The position numbers and the translations under genes were made by a program. 64,000 nucleotides of DNA from Hydrogenophaga sp. RAC07 (GTDB taxonomy: Bacteria > Pseudomonadota > Gammaproteobacteria > Burkholderiales > Burkholderiaceae_C), in the NCBI RefSeq assembly GCF_001713375.1, contig NZ_CP016449.1, positions 4,610,685 through 4,674,684 on the forward strand, written 5' to 3'. The notes beneath the pieces were generated by a model, which saw only the letters and a list, made by a program, of their open reading frames with translations, had not been told where the DNA came from and did not search any database. Positions 42,484 through 52,368 of this stretch are shown one piece after another (the stretch's first letter is position 1; every line of letters starts with the position of its first letter).

Positions 42484-45405
42484 ATGCAATCCGCACCTCT
42501 GAGATCTGATGAAGCTCTTCGCCTCTCCACACTGGACTCCCTTAGCGTGCTCGACACGCCAGCCGACCCTGTGCTTGACGGCCTCGTGCGCGCTGCCGCC
42601 CAGCTTATCGGATGCCCAATCTCACTGGTCAGTCTTGTCGATGAAACTCGTCAGTGGTTCAAAGCGCGCGAAGGTCTCGGCGCGCAGCAAACCCCGCGCG
42701 AGCTGGCGTTCTGTTCCCACGCTATCTTGCAGACCGAGCTGTTCGAGGTACGGGACTCCCGCAGAGATGAGCGCTTTGCAGACAACCCGCTCGTAACCGG
42801 TGAACCCAGGGTGATTTTCTATGCAGGTGTGCCACTGATGGTGGACGGCCATGCGATGGGCACGTTATGCGTGATCGATCACCAACCGCGCGAACTCACA
42901 TTAGAGCAGCGCAGCCTGTTGCGTGACCTCGCGCGCTCAGCAGAACACTGGTTGAACACGCAGCGAGTCCACCAGCAGATCCAGAGCGCCGACGCCGATC
43001 GGCGCAACCTCTTTGACCAGATGGGCGACGGCATGCTGCTGCTCGACCGGAGCTACCGCGTGATCGACGCCAACCGCTCGACTGCCCGCATGCTGGGTCG
43101 TAGCGTGGACGAATTGCGGCAGATTCGTCTCCAAGAGTTGTTACCAGCCAGTGAACACCCGCGACTTGCCCGCACTGCGCTGCGTGTGCTCAAGGGCGCA
43201 GAAACCTTGGCCGACTGGCAGGTGCTGCGGAACGACGGCACTGGCCTCATGGCTGAGGTCAGTATCCGTGTGCTGGATCAAAAACGCTTTGTCGTGATCA
43301 TGCGCGACATTACACAGCGCCATGTGCAGGAACAGGAGGTCCGCCTCCTATCTATGGCGGTGGAGCAGAGCGCGCAAAGCGTTGTGATCACCGATTTGGA
43401 AGGCAACATCGAGTATGTCAATGCCGCAGCCCTTTCCAGCTCAGGCTACGGCATTCATGAACTTCTTGGGCGTAACCCGCGAATGCTGCAATCGGGTAAG
43501 ACACCACGAGATACCTACAACCAAATGTGGGATCGCCTGTTGTCCGGCAGGTCCTGGCGCGGCTTACTTTTCAACCGACGTAAGAACGGCGTGGAATACG
43601 TCGAGGACGCGACCATCACGCCGATCCGTGACGCCAAGGGACAAGTGACTCAATACTTGGCGCTGATGCTTGATGTGACAGAACGGCGACGGCTCTCCGA
43701 GGAGTTGGAACGTCACCAATATCACCTCGAGGATCTGGTGGAGCAGCGAACTCAGGCGCTGGTAGAGGCACGTCGTGCAGCTGAGGCGGCCAGTGATGCG
43801 AAAAGTGCGTTTCTAGCCACCATGAGCCACGAGATCCGTACCCCCATGAACGGCGTGGTGGGAAGCGTCGACCTGCTACAGCGTTCGGAGCTATCTCCCT
43901 ACCAACGTGATCTGGTGGATACCGTCGGAGAATCGGCTCAAGCGCTGTTGAACATCATTGATGACATCCTGGACTTTTCAAAAATCGAAGCTGGTCATCT
44001 CACGCTGAAGCGCGAGCCGGTCTCCCTCGAAAGGCTCAGTGACAGTGTGTGCGACGCACTGCGTGCCACGGCGGCGTCTTGCTCGATCGCCCTGCATGCG
44101 GAAGTTGCGCAAGGCGTGCCGGATTGGATCCAGAGTGACAGCGGTCGGGTGCGTCAGATTCTTTACAACCTGCTGGGCAACGCACTCAAGTTTTCGACAG
44201 ACACCGGGCGCGCCGGCCGAGTGGAACTACGGGTGCGGCTATGCGGGCCTGAGCTGCCAGGACATCTGGAGATCAGCGTTGTCGACAACGGTATTGGCAT
44301 GCCTCTAGATGCGTTGAAACGTATTTTCAAACCTTTTGTCCAGGCCGAGGGAACGACAACGCGACGCTTTGGCGGAACTGGCCTGGGCTTGTCGATATGC
44401 AAGCGCTTGACCAGCATGATGGGGGGCTGGATTGAGGCTGAGAGCGTGGAGGGTCAGGGATCTTGCTTCAAGGTGACCCTGCCGTTCGAGCCAGCACAGG
44501 CACCGAAGCAGATCGAAGACGACAAGCCAACGATCACCATGTCAGCCGGACCACGCTTTGCACTGGCGGGTGGTCCGCTGGTGCTGGTAGCTGAAGACAA
44601 TGAAATCAACAGGAAGGTGATTGGTCACCAGCTCGCCTTGCTGGGCGTAGCGGCGGAGATGGTCGACAACGGACCGGATGCGTTGGCACGATGGCGTGAC
44701 GGTCGAGCCTCGCAGCGCCATGCCATGTTGCTTACCGATCTGCACATGCCGGGCCTTGATGGGTATACGCTGGCAGCAACCATTCGGGAAGAAGAGAGCG
44801 ACGGGTCGCGTCTGCCAATCTTGGCCCTCTCCGCCAACGCCTTGGTCGGCGAGATCGATCGCTGCCGCGCCGCCGGCATCGATGACTACCTTAGCAAGCC
44901 AGTACAAACGGACCAGCTGGGCGAGATGCTCAAGCGCTGGCTACCGCCGGAGGAAGTGTGCCGACTGGAACTACTGGATCACGTAGATTGCGAGGAAGTT
45001 GATGTGTTCGACGTCGAGCTGGGCCTTTGCGCGTACGACGACCATGCTCTTTCGCGGCTGGTTGGCGACGACCCGGAATTGCTAGCCGACTTTCGCCAGC
45101 GTTTCGTGCTGTCCGCGCTCAGCACCAAGGACGAAATGCACAGAGCCGCCAGTAGGGGTGACTTCGCGAGCATGGCCGATTTGGCTCATCGCCTCAAATC
45201 TTCCTCGCGTGCGATCGGGGCGGTCTCTCTGGGTGCCTGCTGCGAACGTATTGAGCGCGAGGCACCCACCGCTGTGGCTATACAGATGCACGGACATTTG
45301 GCATCGATGGAAGACGCACTGGCACACGTGATGACCCGTCTTTCCGAGCATACCGGTGTACCGCATTTTCAGGACGGCTCTTGGGCGCAAAAGGACACTG
45401 AATGA
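42484..45405 (+). CDS. Soluble hybrid histidine kinase (GAF-PAS-PAS-HisKA-HATPase-REC-Hpt)
   Basis: A 973-aa protein with no membrane helix. GAF (about 15-160) is of the same type as in the kinase at 16349. Two PAS domains (about 170-285 and 290-410) and a coiled helix follow. The core has [36 protein letters not shown] and [12 protein letters not shown]. The receiver has [24 protein letters not shown] and LSKPV. The Hpt domain near the end has [13 protein letters not shown] with its His. All phosphorelay steps are in one chain, as in BvgS/ArcB-type proteins. The stop overlaps the next gene by four bases (ATGA), which encodes a two-receiver protein, the likely phosphate acceptor. Confidence 0.92.
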   Translation: MQSAPLRSDEALRLSTLDSLSVLDTPADPVLDGLVRAAAQLIGCPISLVSLVDETRQWFKAREGLGAQQTPRELAFCSHAILQTELFEVRDSRRDERFADNPLVTGEPRVIFYAGVPLMVDGHAMGTLCVIDHQPRELTLEQRSLLRDLARSAEHWLNTQRVHQQIQSADADRRNLFDQMGDGMLLLDRSYRVIDANRSTARMLGRSVDELRQIRLQELLPASEHPRLARTALRVLKGAETLADWQVLRNDGTGLMAEVSIRVLDQKRFVVIMRDITQRHVQEQEVRLLSMAVEQSAQSVVITDLEGNIEYVNAAALSSSGYGIHELLGRNPRMLQSGKTPRDTYNQMWDRLLSGRSWRGLLFNRRKNGVEYVEDATITPIRDAKGQVTQYLALMLDVTERRRLSEELERHQYHLEDLVEQRTQALVEARRAAEAASDAKSAFLATMSHEIRTPMNGVVGSVDLLQRSELSPYQRDLVDTVGESAQALLNIIDDILDFSKIEAGHLTLKREPVSLERLSDSVCDALRATAASCSIALHAEVAQGVPDWIQSDSGRVRQILYNLLGNALKFSTDTGRAGRVELRVRLCGPELPGHLEISVVDNGIGMPLDALKRIFKPFVQAEGTTTRRFGGTGLGLSICKRLTSMMGGWIEAESVEGQGSCFKVTLPFEPAQAPKQIEDDKPTITMSAGPRFALAGGPLVLVAEDNEINRKVIGHQLALLGVAAEMVDNGPDALARWRDGRASQRHAMLLTDLHMPGLDGYTLAATIREEESDGSRLPILALSANALVGEIDRCRAAGIDDYLSKPVQTDQLGEMLKRWLPPEEVCRLELLDHVDCEEVDVFDVELGLCAYDDHALSRLVGDDPELLADFRQRFVLSALSTKDEMHRAASRGDFASMADLAHRLKSSSRAIGAVSLGACCERIEREAPTAVAIQMHGHLASMEDALAHVMTRLSEHTGVPHFQDGSWAQKDTE

Positions 45406-46568
45406 GCCACAGAGAAGCTCGCATCCTCGTGGTTGGAGATAACGCGGTAGACGGCGAACAGGTCTGCAGCATGCTGCGCGAGCGCTACCCGCACGTAGAA
45501 GCCACGACAGATCCAATGAAGTCGGACGCGGTCTTTGATCGGGTCAGGCCGCAGGTGCTTGTGCTAGCCTTCAAGTCGGTGGAGGCCTGCGAACGGTTTT
45601 ACCTGGGTTTGTATCGGCGTAGCGACGTGATCCAGTCACTCATGCACCGTACGCTCTTGCTTTGCGATAAGGAAAGCGTGGGCCGCGCATTCGATCTCTG
45701 CCTGCAGGATGTGTTCGACGACTATGTGCTGTTCTGGCCACTGGTGCACGATGCCAAGCGACTGGCCATGTCGGTGCATCTCGCACTTGAGGCACTTCAC
45801 CAGGAACTCGCTCTGGCACCGCTGTCGGAGTTGGCCACGTTGGCGCGCCGAGCTGAAGCGCTGGAGGAGCAGTTGGCGCAGCAGGTCAAGGTTGGGCGCA
45901 TCCACGCTCAACATGCGCAATCCACTGCACGTCAGGCTCAGGCCTCGGTCAGTCGTGCCATGGGTGGCCTGTCTGAGCGAATCTTGGCTACCGGACTTGA
46001 CAACGCGCTCACTGTGCGGGACCCATCTAGGTTCGAACAGGCTTTTGGCGTACTGCAGCGCGAATCATTGATCCCCACGCTTGAAGATGTGGTGCAGGCA
46101 ACGGAGCCTTTGCGAGAGTGGGTTGACACCATCACCAGCGAGCTAGCCGAACCCTTGAAGGCCACGCGTGATCTGGTGAAGCACGCCAAAGTGAGTCGGC
46201 CGCAGCTGCTGGTGGTGGATGACGACGAGTACATGCGCCGTCTGCTCAAGCAGTTGCTCAGCAGCGCACACTATGACGTCGAGGCTGTGGGCACGGCAAT
46301 GGACGCCCAGCGCTACCTTCTCACGAACAGACCTGACTTGATTCTGATGGACTTTCTACTACCTGATTCGAACGGAATTTTGCTAATGCGTGAGATCAGG
46401 AGCGGTCAACTCAATCTGGATATCCCTGTGATCATGTTGACCGGCCAGACTGCAAAGCAGGTGATTGTGGACAGCAGGAAGGCTGGCGCAGTGGACTTCG
46501 TCGCCAAACCCTTCAATCGCGATTTGCTTCTGAAGAAGGTTGCCCAGCATCTGAGGACTGGACCCTGA
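45402..46568 (+). CDS. Two-receiver response regulator without DNA-binding domain
   Basis: A 388-aa protein. Its first receiver-like part (8-125) begins ILVVGDNAVDGEQV but has VLVLAFKS where the phosphoacceptor Asp should be, so it is degenerate. A helical linker (about 140-260) contains a coiled coil (ALEEQLAQQVKV). The C-terminal receiver (265-385) is complete: LLVVDDDEYMRR, LILMDFLLPDSNGI, LTGQT and VAKPF. Translation is coupled to the hybrid kinase with the Hpt domain. With no output domain, it probably signals by protein contact. Confidence 0.85.
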   Translation: MSHREARILVVGDNAVDGEQVCSMLRERYPHVEATTDPMKSDAVFDRVRPQVLVLAFKSVEACERFYLGLYRRSDVIQSLMHRTLLLCDKESVGRAFDLCLQDVFDDYVLFWPLVHDAKRLAMSVHLALEALHQELALAPLSELATLARRAEALEEQLAQQVKVGRIHAQHAQSTARQAQASVSRAMGGLSERILATGLDNALTVRDPSRFEQAFGVLQRESLIPTLEDVVQATEPLREWVDTITSELAEPLKATRDLVKHAKVSRPQLLVVDDDEYMRRLLKQLLSSAHYDVEAVGTAMDAQRYLLTNRPDLILMDFLLPDSNGILLMREIRSGQLNLDIPVIMLTGQTAKQVIVDSRKAGAVDFVAKPFNRDLLLKKVAQHLRTGP

Positions 46569-46899
46569 GGGACGACCGGGTCCCCCATCTTCAGACTGGA
46601 TCGAAGGGTGGGTTTGTTTAGTTTTCAGTATCTACGCAGAGAGGTCAAGTATGAACAGTTCCGCTTTGGGTTTTCTTCCTCGGAGAAGTTATGTTTGCTA
46701 TGCATTCGTCTCGTGTTGAGTTGTCGCATGAGTCACGCAGATTTGATCTGAGTGTGCTGAACGCATGCAGCCAACTGACCAACTCGTCGCGCTCGAAATT
46801 GAGGGTCACCATGCCTGTAGGCGACCAGTGCCTGGTGGCGCCCGACCGCTATCTCACGCGTCTTTTGCACGCATCGAGTGCCTGCACACTTGACTCTCG
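46569..46899. other. Intergenic region
   Basis: 330 bases. A GGACCC/GGGTCC stem with a 12-base loop (46560-46585) follows the regulator stop but has no T tract. A 70-codon frame (46691-46903) overlaps the next gene start; no recognised family, so it is not called. Confidence 0.4.
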
Positions 46900-47835
46900 A
46901 TGAACATGTACGCAGCGCTCGTTTTCTTCGTGCTGGTGCTGACTGCAGCCGGCTTTGCTGCAGCCTATTTTTCGTTGAGGACGGAGGCTTGCGAGATGCG
47001 CGACCAGCAGGGCATCTTGCTCGGCAGGTCAAAACTACTGGAAGGATTCGTGGATGAAGTCAGCGCTACTTGGGCTGGCTTGCCTCAAGGGGAGGGGGAC
47101 GTTGCAGAATGGCTTGCGCTTGGCTGCACGGTTTCGCGATGTCTGCCTCAACTAGTCGACAGCCCTATTGCGCGGGCGCGGCAGATCGCCCTGCCACGAC
47201 ACAAGTTCACCGAAGAGAATTTTGCATCCTCAAACCTGTCCGACGAATACTCGCAGATCAACAAACTCATATCCGTCCTGGATGACCCACAGCTTAGTCA
47301 GCTCTGGACCAGTCGGCGGCTTTTGGACATGATGTCTATGATGCGCTTTGTTCAAGCCCACCTCTGCAAAGGCTCAGTACCAAGATCTTTTGCAGACGTG
47401 CCAGACCACGGAAACCCTCTGATCCGCATGCTCCGTGAGGAAGTCGATGCGATGGTAATTTGTGCAGAAATCGGTAGGCAAGCCCAATCGCTTGGAGGCA
47501 CAAATGAGCTCGCTGGACAAACCGCGCCGGCAGACAGGGCACTAGAAGGTATTGTCGAGGCGCTGAGCTTTCGGCGAAATGGTTTAGGCAAACCCTTTAC
47601 GCTGGCGGTTCTCGTTCTGGCACTGTCGGCGCGCGGGCTTGAGGACTTGTACCGTGAATGCCGCCACGATGCAGAGTCTGTACACGGCAGCTGGCGTGTT
47701 CAGTTCAACAACTTGCGATCTTACGTAGAGTGTCTTCCTGGCTGGGATGGGCGTCTGCCGTTTACAGACATGATGGTGGCGACGCACAACGCGCATGTTG
47801 CTCGCGTGCTGCACGTGCTAATGCGTGTTTCCTAG
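46900..47835 (+). CDS. Uncharacterised membrane-anchored protein, paralogue 2
   Basis: A 311-aa protein, same length as the product of 26007-26942 and clearly homologous along its whole length. One N-terminal membrane helix (ALVFFVLVLTAAGFAAAYFS), an RTEACEMRDQQGILLGRSKL segment (LRSEADEMRGQHGALLGRSQ in the paralogue) and the same C-terminal block (FRRNGLGKPFTLA, GLEDLYRECRHDAE, LPGWDGRLPF, MMVATHN). No known domain. It lies between a two-receiver regulator and a very large sensor kinase, which points to a signalling role. It may be part of a family specific to these islands. Confidence 0.78.
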   Translation: MNMYAALVFFVLVLTAAGFAAAYFSLRTEACEMRDQQGILLGRSKLLEGFVDEVSATWAGLPQGEGDVAEWLALGCTVSRCLPQLVDSPIARARQIALPRHKFTEENFASSNLSDEYSQINKLISVLDDPQLSQLWTSRRLLDMMSMMRFVQAHLCKGSVPRSFADVPDHGNPLIRMLREEVDAMVICAEIGRQAQSLGGTNELAGQTAPADRALEGIVEALSFRRNGLGKPFTLAVLVLALSARGLEDLYRECRHDAESVHGSWRVQFNNLRSYVECLPGWDGRLPFTDMMVATHNAHVARVLHVLMRVS

Positions 47836-47867
47836 TTTCTCGGATCAGCTAAGCGCTGTGACAGTGA

Positions 47868-50800
47868 CTACGAGCGTGAGGTGAGCCTTTCTATCGCTTC
47901 GAGCAGTTCGCCACGCTGCGGTGGTTTGCTCAACAGCGTGTCCACATGGTCCGGTATTTCTCCGTCCTCGCTCATCCTCCTTCCCCATCCCGTGATCATG
48001 ATCACCGGGGTCGCAGGTGACATGGCCTTGATCCTTAAGGCAACCGCACGACCGTCAATGCCAGGCATACCGAGATCGGTGAGCACGATATCAAAAGGTG
48101 ATTTGTCCAAGTGCTCCTCAAATACTGCCAGTCCAGCCTCACCGTTGGCCATGGCGATCACCTCATGACCGGTTTCTCGAAGCACCGTGGACACAGCCTG
48201 CAAAAGAAACTGGTCGTCATCTATCAGAAGGATATGCCGTCCCTGGAGCCGGATGGCGTCCGATGCAATCCCGACAGATCCCCGTGACAGAGGCCGATCA
48301 GGTTGGGAGAGATTGAACAACAGGCGAACACGCGTGCCCTCGCCTTGACGACTGTCAAGCGCCACTTCACCACCATGGCGTTTCATGCAACCAAAAACCA
48401 TGGCCAGTCCCAGGCCAGATCCTTGGTCCCCTTTCGTGGTGAAAAAAGGCTCAATACATCGACGGCTGGTCTCTTCGTCCATTCCCACACCGGTGTCGCG
48501 CACCTCGATCTCCAACCTATCCAGTCCACCGTTAGCGACGACCCGAGTCGCCACAGTCAGCTGACCACCCGATGGCATCGCATCCACTGCATTGAGGATG
48601 AGGTTCATCACCGCATCGCGCACCTCCGCCTCCATGACCAGAATGTCTGGACAAGGCGACACCAAGTCGGTTTCAACCTCAATGGTTACCCCACTCATCT
48701 GTGACTGGGTTCTCCATCTGGCTTTGGTCAGCTCCAACGCTTGTAGGACCAACTTGCCTGGCTGAACGAACCCGCGGTGTGTGGTCTCACTGCCAGGGCG
48801 GTAGAACTCGCGCATGCGTGCGATGGTGTCCGCCACATCACGCACCGCCAGTTGAATAGTCTCCAGTTGTCGCCGCCCATCCTCGCTGATGGTTGCCTCA
48901 CGCATCAACAACGAGTCAGCGTAAAGCGACACAGGTGAGATGGCGTTGTTGATGTCGTGTGCAATGCCGCTGGCCATCTGTCCGAGCAACCTCAGGCGCT
49001 CTTGATGCAGTGCCGCATGTTGAGCCTCCTCCAGCTCTTTGTATGCCTTCTGAAGCGACTCAATCAGACGGGCGTGGTTGGCCGCCAACGACACATGCTC
49101 ACCCAACTGGCGGAGAAATTCGCACTCACCGCTGGAGAATGCCCGGGCCTTTGTTCGCGCGACAAGGATCAAACCGAAAACTTCCCCTGATGACTGAAGT
49201 GGAACCAGCACCAGCCCATTCAGCCCGGCCGCCACCAGTGAGCGAGGCAGAGGTTGGTCTTTGAAGCCCAGCTCGGGCTCATGAATCAGCTCTCCTCGCA
49301 GGCACCTCGCCAACCCGTTGGATGTGGCGTCAAATACGGTTCCCTCGCGCAGCCCTGCCGCCATTGCGAGGTGCTTTCCACGCTCGCCCAGGTGCTCGAC
49401 CAACAACACATCAACGCCGTCGCCGCGCTTGAGGACTGCACTCACGTCCACACTGAAATGGGTTTCAAGGTTCTCGCACACCACCGAAAAAACACTCTTG
49501 AGATCATGTCTTTCTTCAGTCGCTCGGGCAATCTGGTTGAGGAGCTCCGTTCGAGACAGCTGCAGCTGCAGCGTGCGCTCAGCCTCCATCTGTTCCGTGA
49601 CGTCCTGAACGGTTCCGCTCACGTGAAGCACCTGGCCTTGTTCACCAACAACCGGCGCATCGATGACCTCTTCGAACCAGCGCCACTGGCCATCACCACG
49701 CTGGCCGCGGTACCGCATGCGGGGCGTGCGCGTGCGACCGCCAAGGGCTGCATTCATCGTCGCCATGTAGTGTTCCAGGTCATCTGGGTGAACGTTGCGG
49801 CGAGCGTCCTCTAGCGGTGGAGGTCCCTCTGCCGGGTCACGTCCAAGCAAGTCGTAGAGACCGCGAGACCAGATCGCTGTCTTGTCGGCAGCGTAGCGGG
49901 TCCAGTTGCCCAGTTGGACCAGAGCTTGCGCTCGTATCAGGCTTTGTGAGGTTGTCGTCAGTTCAGCCAGCACCTGCTCACGCTCAAGCACAGCACGCTG
50001 ATGGGCAAGTGCATTGGACAAACTGGCCGCCAGATCCACCACCAGACGACACTCGGCGGCTTGGAAATAGTGAGCGCTGCCAGCCATGAGGATCACAACC
50101 GCAACCACCTCCTGATCCAACATCAGGGGTACAGCAGCAGCCGATCGGTACCCCCGGCGCAATGCCTCGGTGCGCCACCACGCACCTTCATCCGCGAGAC
50201 GAAAATTTTCAATGATGCTGAGTTTCTGAGTGCGAAAAGCGGTGGCTGCCAGCGACTCGCTTGCACCAGGAATCTGCTGGTGCAGCATGACCTCGTTGAC
50301 GTAGCCGTCGTCGTGTCCTGCCACCGCCAAGGGCGCCAGACCGTGGCCATCCGCATCCCGGCAAGCTACCCAGGCCATCCTGAACTCGCCCACCCCGACA
50401 GCCACTTCGCAAAGCTGTGAATACAACGCAGCGCGTGACTTCGAGAACACCGCCACCTGGTTCACACTGCCCAGCAGAGCAAACATGCGCTGAAGGCGCT
50501 TGCGGTCGGTGATGTCCTGGATCGCGCCCGAAATGACGCTTTGATCGGGGCGGTGGATATCCACGTCGGCCGAAAGCAGTTCAAACACCTCAACAATCCG
50601 CTGCTCCCCATCGGGACGCAGAAAGCCCAGTTCGATCCGCAGTTCGCCCCCGCTTTGCGAGAGCAGTGTTCTCTTGCGTTTCAAGTCTTCAATGTCCGCT
50701 TTGGCGAACAGGGCTTCAAAAACGGCTTCATTGTGGCCAGATGCGCCGGGCGCCATGGACAGCATGGACTCCAGTGTCCCGTCCATGCGGTACACACCCG

Positions 50801-52007
50801 CTTGGATATCCAGCGCGTAAAAGCCGATCCCGGCGATCCTCTGCGCACGAGCGATTTCCTGCTGCCCGTGACGCAATCGCCCGACCATCGTCTGCAGCCC
50901 TGCGGCAAGACCGTGCAATTCCTTCGTACGGTGTTGAAACCGCGTGGAGAGCCGGTGCGGCGATACAGACGCCTCATCCATGCTGTGTTGCAAAGCCAGG
51001 ACGGGTTTGACTACCAATGCCACGCCCAATCGCCACGCCAGGAAAAGACCAGCAACAAGCAGCGTCGACATGAACGCAAGTTGTCCCAGGAGACGCTCGT
51101 TGAGCGCTCCGAAGACTTGAAGGGTGTTTGCGCTGGCAACCACATACATCGCGCCACTTTGCTGCGGACCGACGGCCCGAACTTGAACCCAATGCCCGTC
51201 GTGCTCACTGGTCGAAACCTCTTCCTTACCTTGCACCGCCTGAGCAATGGCAGCTCGGATCCTTGAGTCCGGGTAATCGGCCCCGACCTGACCAAACCCC
51301 GCCCCTGTTGAGCCCAGCAAGATGCCGTTCGCATCCACCAGGTCCACCCTGATCCCCTCTCGCAGCATCAAACCCTGAAGAACCGAATTCACCCTCTGCA
51401 GGTTGAGTGATGCAAAGGCGACTCCGACAAAATTGTCCTGGTAGTCGTAGACAGGAATGGAAAATCCCATTGCGGGTATGACCAGCACTTTTCCCACGAT
51501 GTAGCCACCGATGGTGAAGCTCCGAGTGCTCGATGCTGTTTGAAAATAATCCCGGTCAGCTATATTGAGCTGCTGCCCTGCCCCTCGCGCGATGCACTGT
51601 ATGTCGCCTCGCACGTCGGCAAATCCCAGATTGGCGAAGTCGGCAGAGCGAGAGGCGATGTTTCCCAGAAACTCAAAGCACAAATTCCGAATGTCGGTTC
51701 GGCGCACCGAGGGCCCACTAGCCACCGTCTCCAGAATATTGCGCACGCCCGCAACCACGTTTTCTTGGCCTGAGTGCGCGAGCACCGACACCGACTGAAG
51801 CTCAAGTTTGAGGTTTTGCTCAGCATCGGCACGGGCCTGCCGGTAGTTTTGCGCAACAAGGAAAAAACCTGGCAAGAGCGACATGCCGACCAGCAGCAGC
51901 AAGAGGGACTGGATGCCTATCTGAAAGCCAGTTGGTCCCCGAGTCTCAGTCATGCCTGAACTCTCGGCAGACTTCATCTGCAGTTGTCCGTTGACGGCCC
52001 ATTTCAT
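47868..52007 (-). CDS. Very large hybrid histidine kinase (Cache-HAMP-PAS-GAF-PAS-GAF-HisKA-HATPase-REC)
   Basis: A 1379-aa transmembrane sensor. Membrane helices near 33-52 (LLLLLVGMSLLPGFFLV) and 310-330 flank a periplasmic double-Cache-type domain (FLGNIASRSADFANLGFADV, GGYIVGKVLVIPAMGFSIPV). HAMP (about 330-380), PAS (390-500), GAF (510-680), PAS (700-810) and GAF (825-970) follow. The kinase core has QMASGIAHDINNAISPV, LILNAVDAMPSGG, DTGVGMD and GSGLGLAMVFG. The receiver has LIDDDQFL, IVLTDLGMPGIDG and LSKPP. The start at 52007 gives a 32-residue lead before the first helix; a later Met near residue 11 or 19 is possible. It is divergent from the receiver-kinase at 52369. Confidence 0.9.
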   Translation of the reverse strand: MKWAVNGQLQMKSAESSGMTETRGPTGFQIGIQSLLLLLVGMSLLPGFFLVAQNYRQARADAEQNLKLELQSVSVLAHSGQENVVAGVRNILETVASGPSVRRTDIRNLCFEFLGNIASRSADFANLGFADVRGDIQCIARGAGQQLNIADRDYFQTASSTRSFTIGGYIVGKVLVIPAMGFSIPVYDYQDNFVGVAFASLNLQRVNSVLQGLMLREGIRVDLVDANGILLGSTGAGFGQVGADYPDSRIRAAIAQAVQGKEEVSTSEHDGHWVQVRAVGPQQSGAMYVVASANTLQVFGALNERLLGQLAFMSTLLVAGLFLAWRLGVALVVKPVLALQHSMDEASVSPHRLSTRFQHRTKELHGLAAGLQTMVGRLRHGQQEIARAQRIAGIGFYALDIQAGVYRMDGTLESMLSMAPGASGHNEAVFEALFAKADIEDLKRKRTLLSQSGGELRIELGFLRPDGEQRIVEVFELLSADVDIHRPDQSVISGAIQDITDRKRLQRMFALLGSVNQVAVFSKSRAALYSQLCEVAVGVGEFRMAWVACRDADGHGLAPLAVAGHDDGYVNEVMLHQQIPGASESLAATAFRTQKLSIIENFRLADEGAWWRTEALRRGYRSAAAVPLMLDQEVVAVVILMAGSAHYFQAAECRLVVDLAASLSNALAHQRAVLEREQVLAELTTTSQSLIRAQALVQLGNWTRYAADKTAIWSRGLYDLLGRDPAEGPPPLEDARRNVHPDDLEHYMATMNAALGGRTRTPRMRYRGQRGDGQWRWFEEVIDAPVVGEQGQVLHVSGTVQDVTEQMEAERTLQLQLSRTELLNQIARATEERHDLKSVFSVVCENLETHFSVDVSAVLKRGDGVDVLLVEHLGERGKHLAMAAGLREGTVFDATSNGLARCLRGELIHEPELGFKDQPLPRSLVAAGLNGLVLVPLQSSGEVFGLILVARTKARAFSSGECEFLRQLGEHVSLAANHARLIESLQKAYKELEEAQHAALHQERLRLLGQMASGIAHDINNAISPVSLYADSLLMREATISEDGRRQLETIQLAVRDVADTIARMREFYRPGSETTHRGFVQPGKLVLQALELTKARWRTQSQMSGVTIEVETDLVSPCPDILVMEAEVRDAVMNLILNAVDAMPSGGQLTVATRVVANGGLDRLEIEVRDTGVGMDEETSRRCIEPFFTTKGDQGSGLGLAMVFGCMKRHGGEVALDSRQGEGTRVRLLFNLSQPDRPLSRGSVGIASDAIRLQGRHILLIDDDQFLLQAVSTVLRETGHEVIAMANGEAGLAVFEEHLDKSPFDIVLTDLGMPGIDGRAVALRIKAMSPATPVIMITGWGRRMSEDGEIPDHVDTLLSKPPQRGELLEAIERLTSRS

Positions 52008-52261
52008 TCAGCATGAAGCGCATCCCGATGTGTTGAGCAACGCTTGAGCTCGTTGAGAACTTGTGACCTTCACAGGTGATCCTGGATTTTCCGATACAGG
52101 TTGACATCGCAGCCCAAGCGGCCCAACAGCCGCGAAGTGCCCAAAGTCATGCCCGCGTTCAAGTATGCCCCCACTGGCTTGATTCAAGGTTTTGAACAAG
52201 TGCGCTTCAAGCGCAAGTCATTCCTTAAATCTGCACTTCCACCAGCCAACGCCTAAACTCG

Positions 52262-52354
52262 GTGTACAAACTAAGTACACAAAAAAGGCATAAGTTGTGC
52301 CGATGTGCACTTCATCGTCTGTTAGGCTCAAGACTTGATGTAGATCGAACTACA
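52262..52354. promoter_or_regulatory. Two inverted repeats between divergent sensor genes
   Basis: GTGTAC-N7-GTACAC (52262-52280) and TGTAG-N6-CTACA (52339-52354) lie in the 361-base gap between the 1379-aa kinase (leftward) and the receiver-kinase (rightward). The second is 14 bases before the ATG at 52369. Both are perfect dyads and could be operators. Confidence 0.5.
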
Positions 52355-52368
52355 AAGGTCAACTTTCC

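Noticed and set aside
46691..46903. 70-aa ORF overlapping the start of paralogue 2
   Set aside because: The ATGA-like overlap is tempting, but the sequence has no domain and poor codon pattern; paralogue 1 has no such partner upstream.
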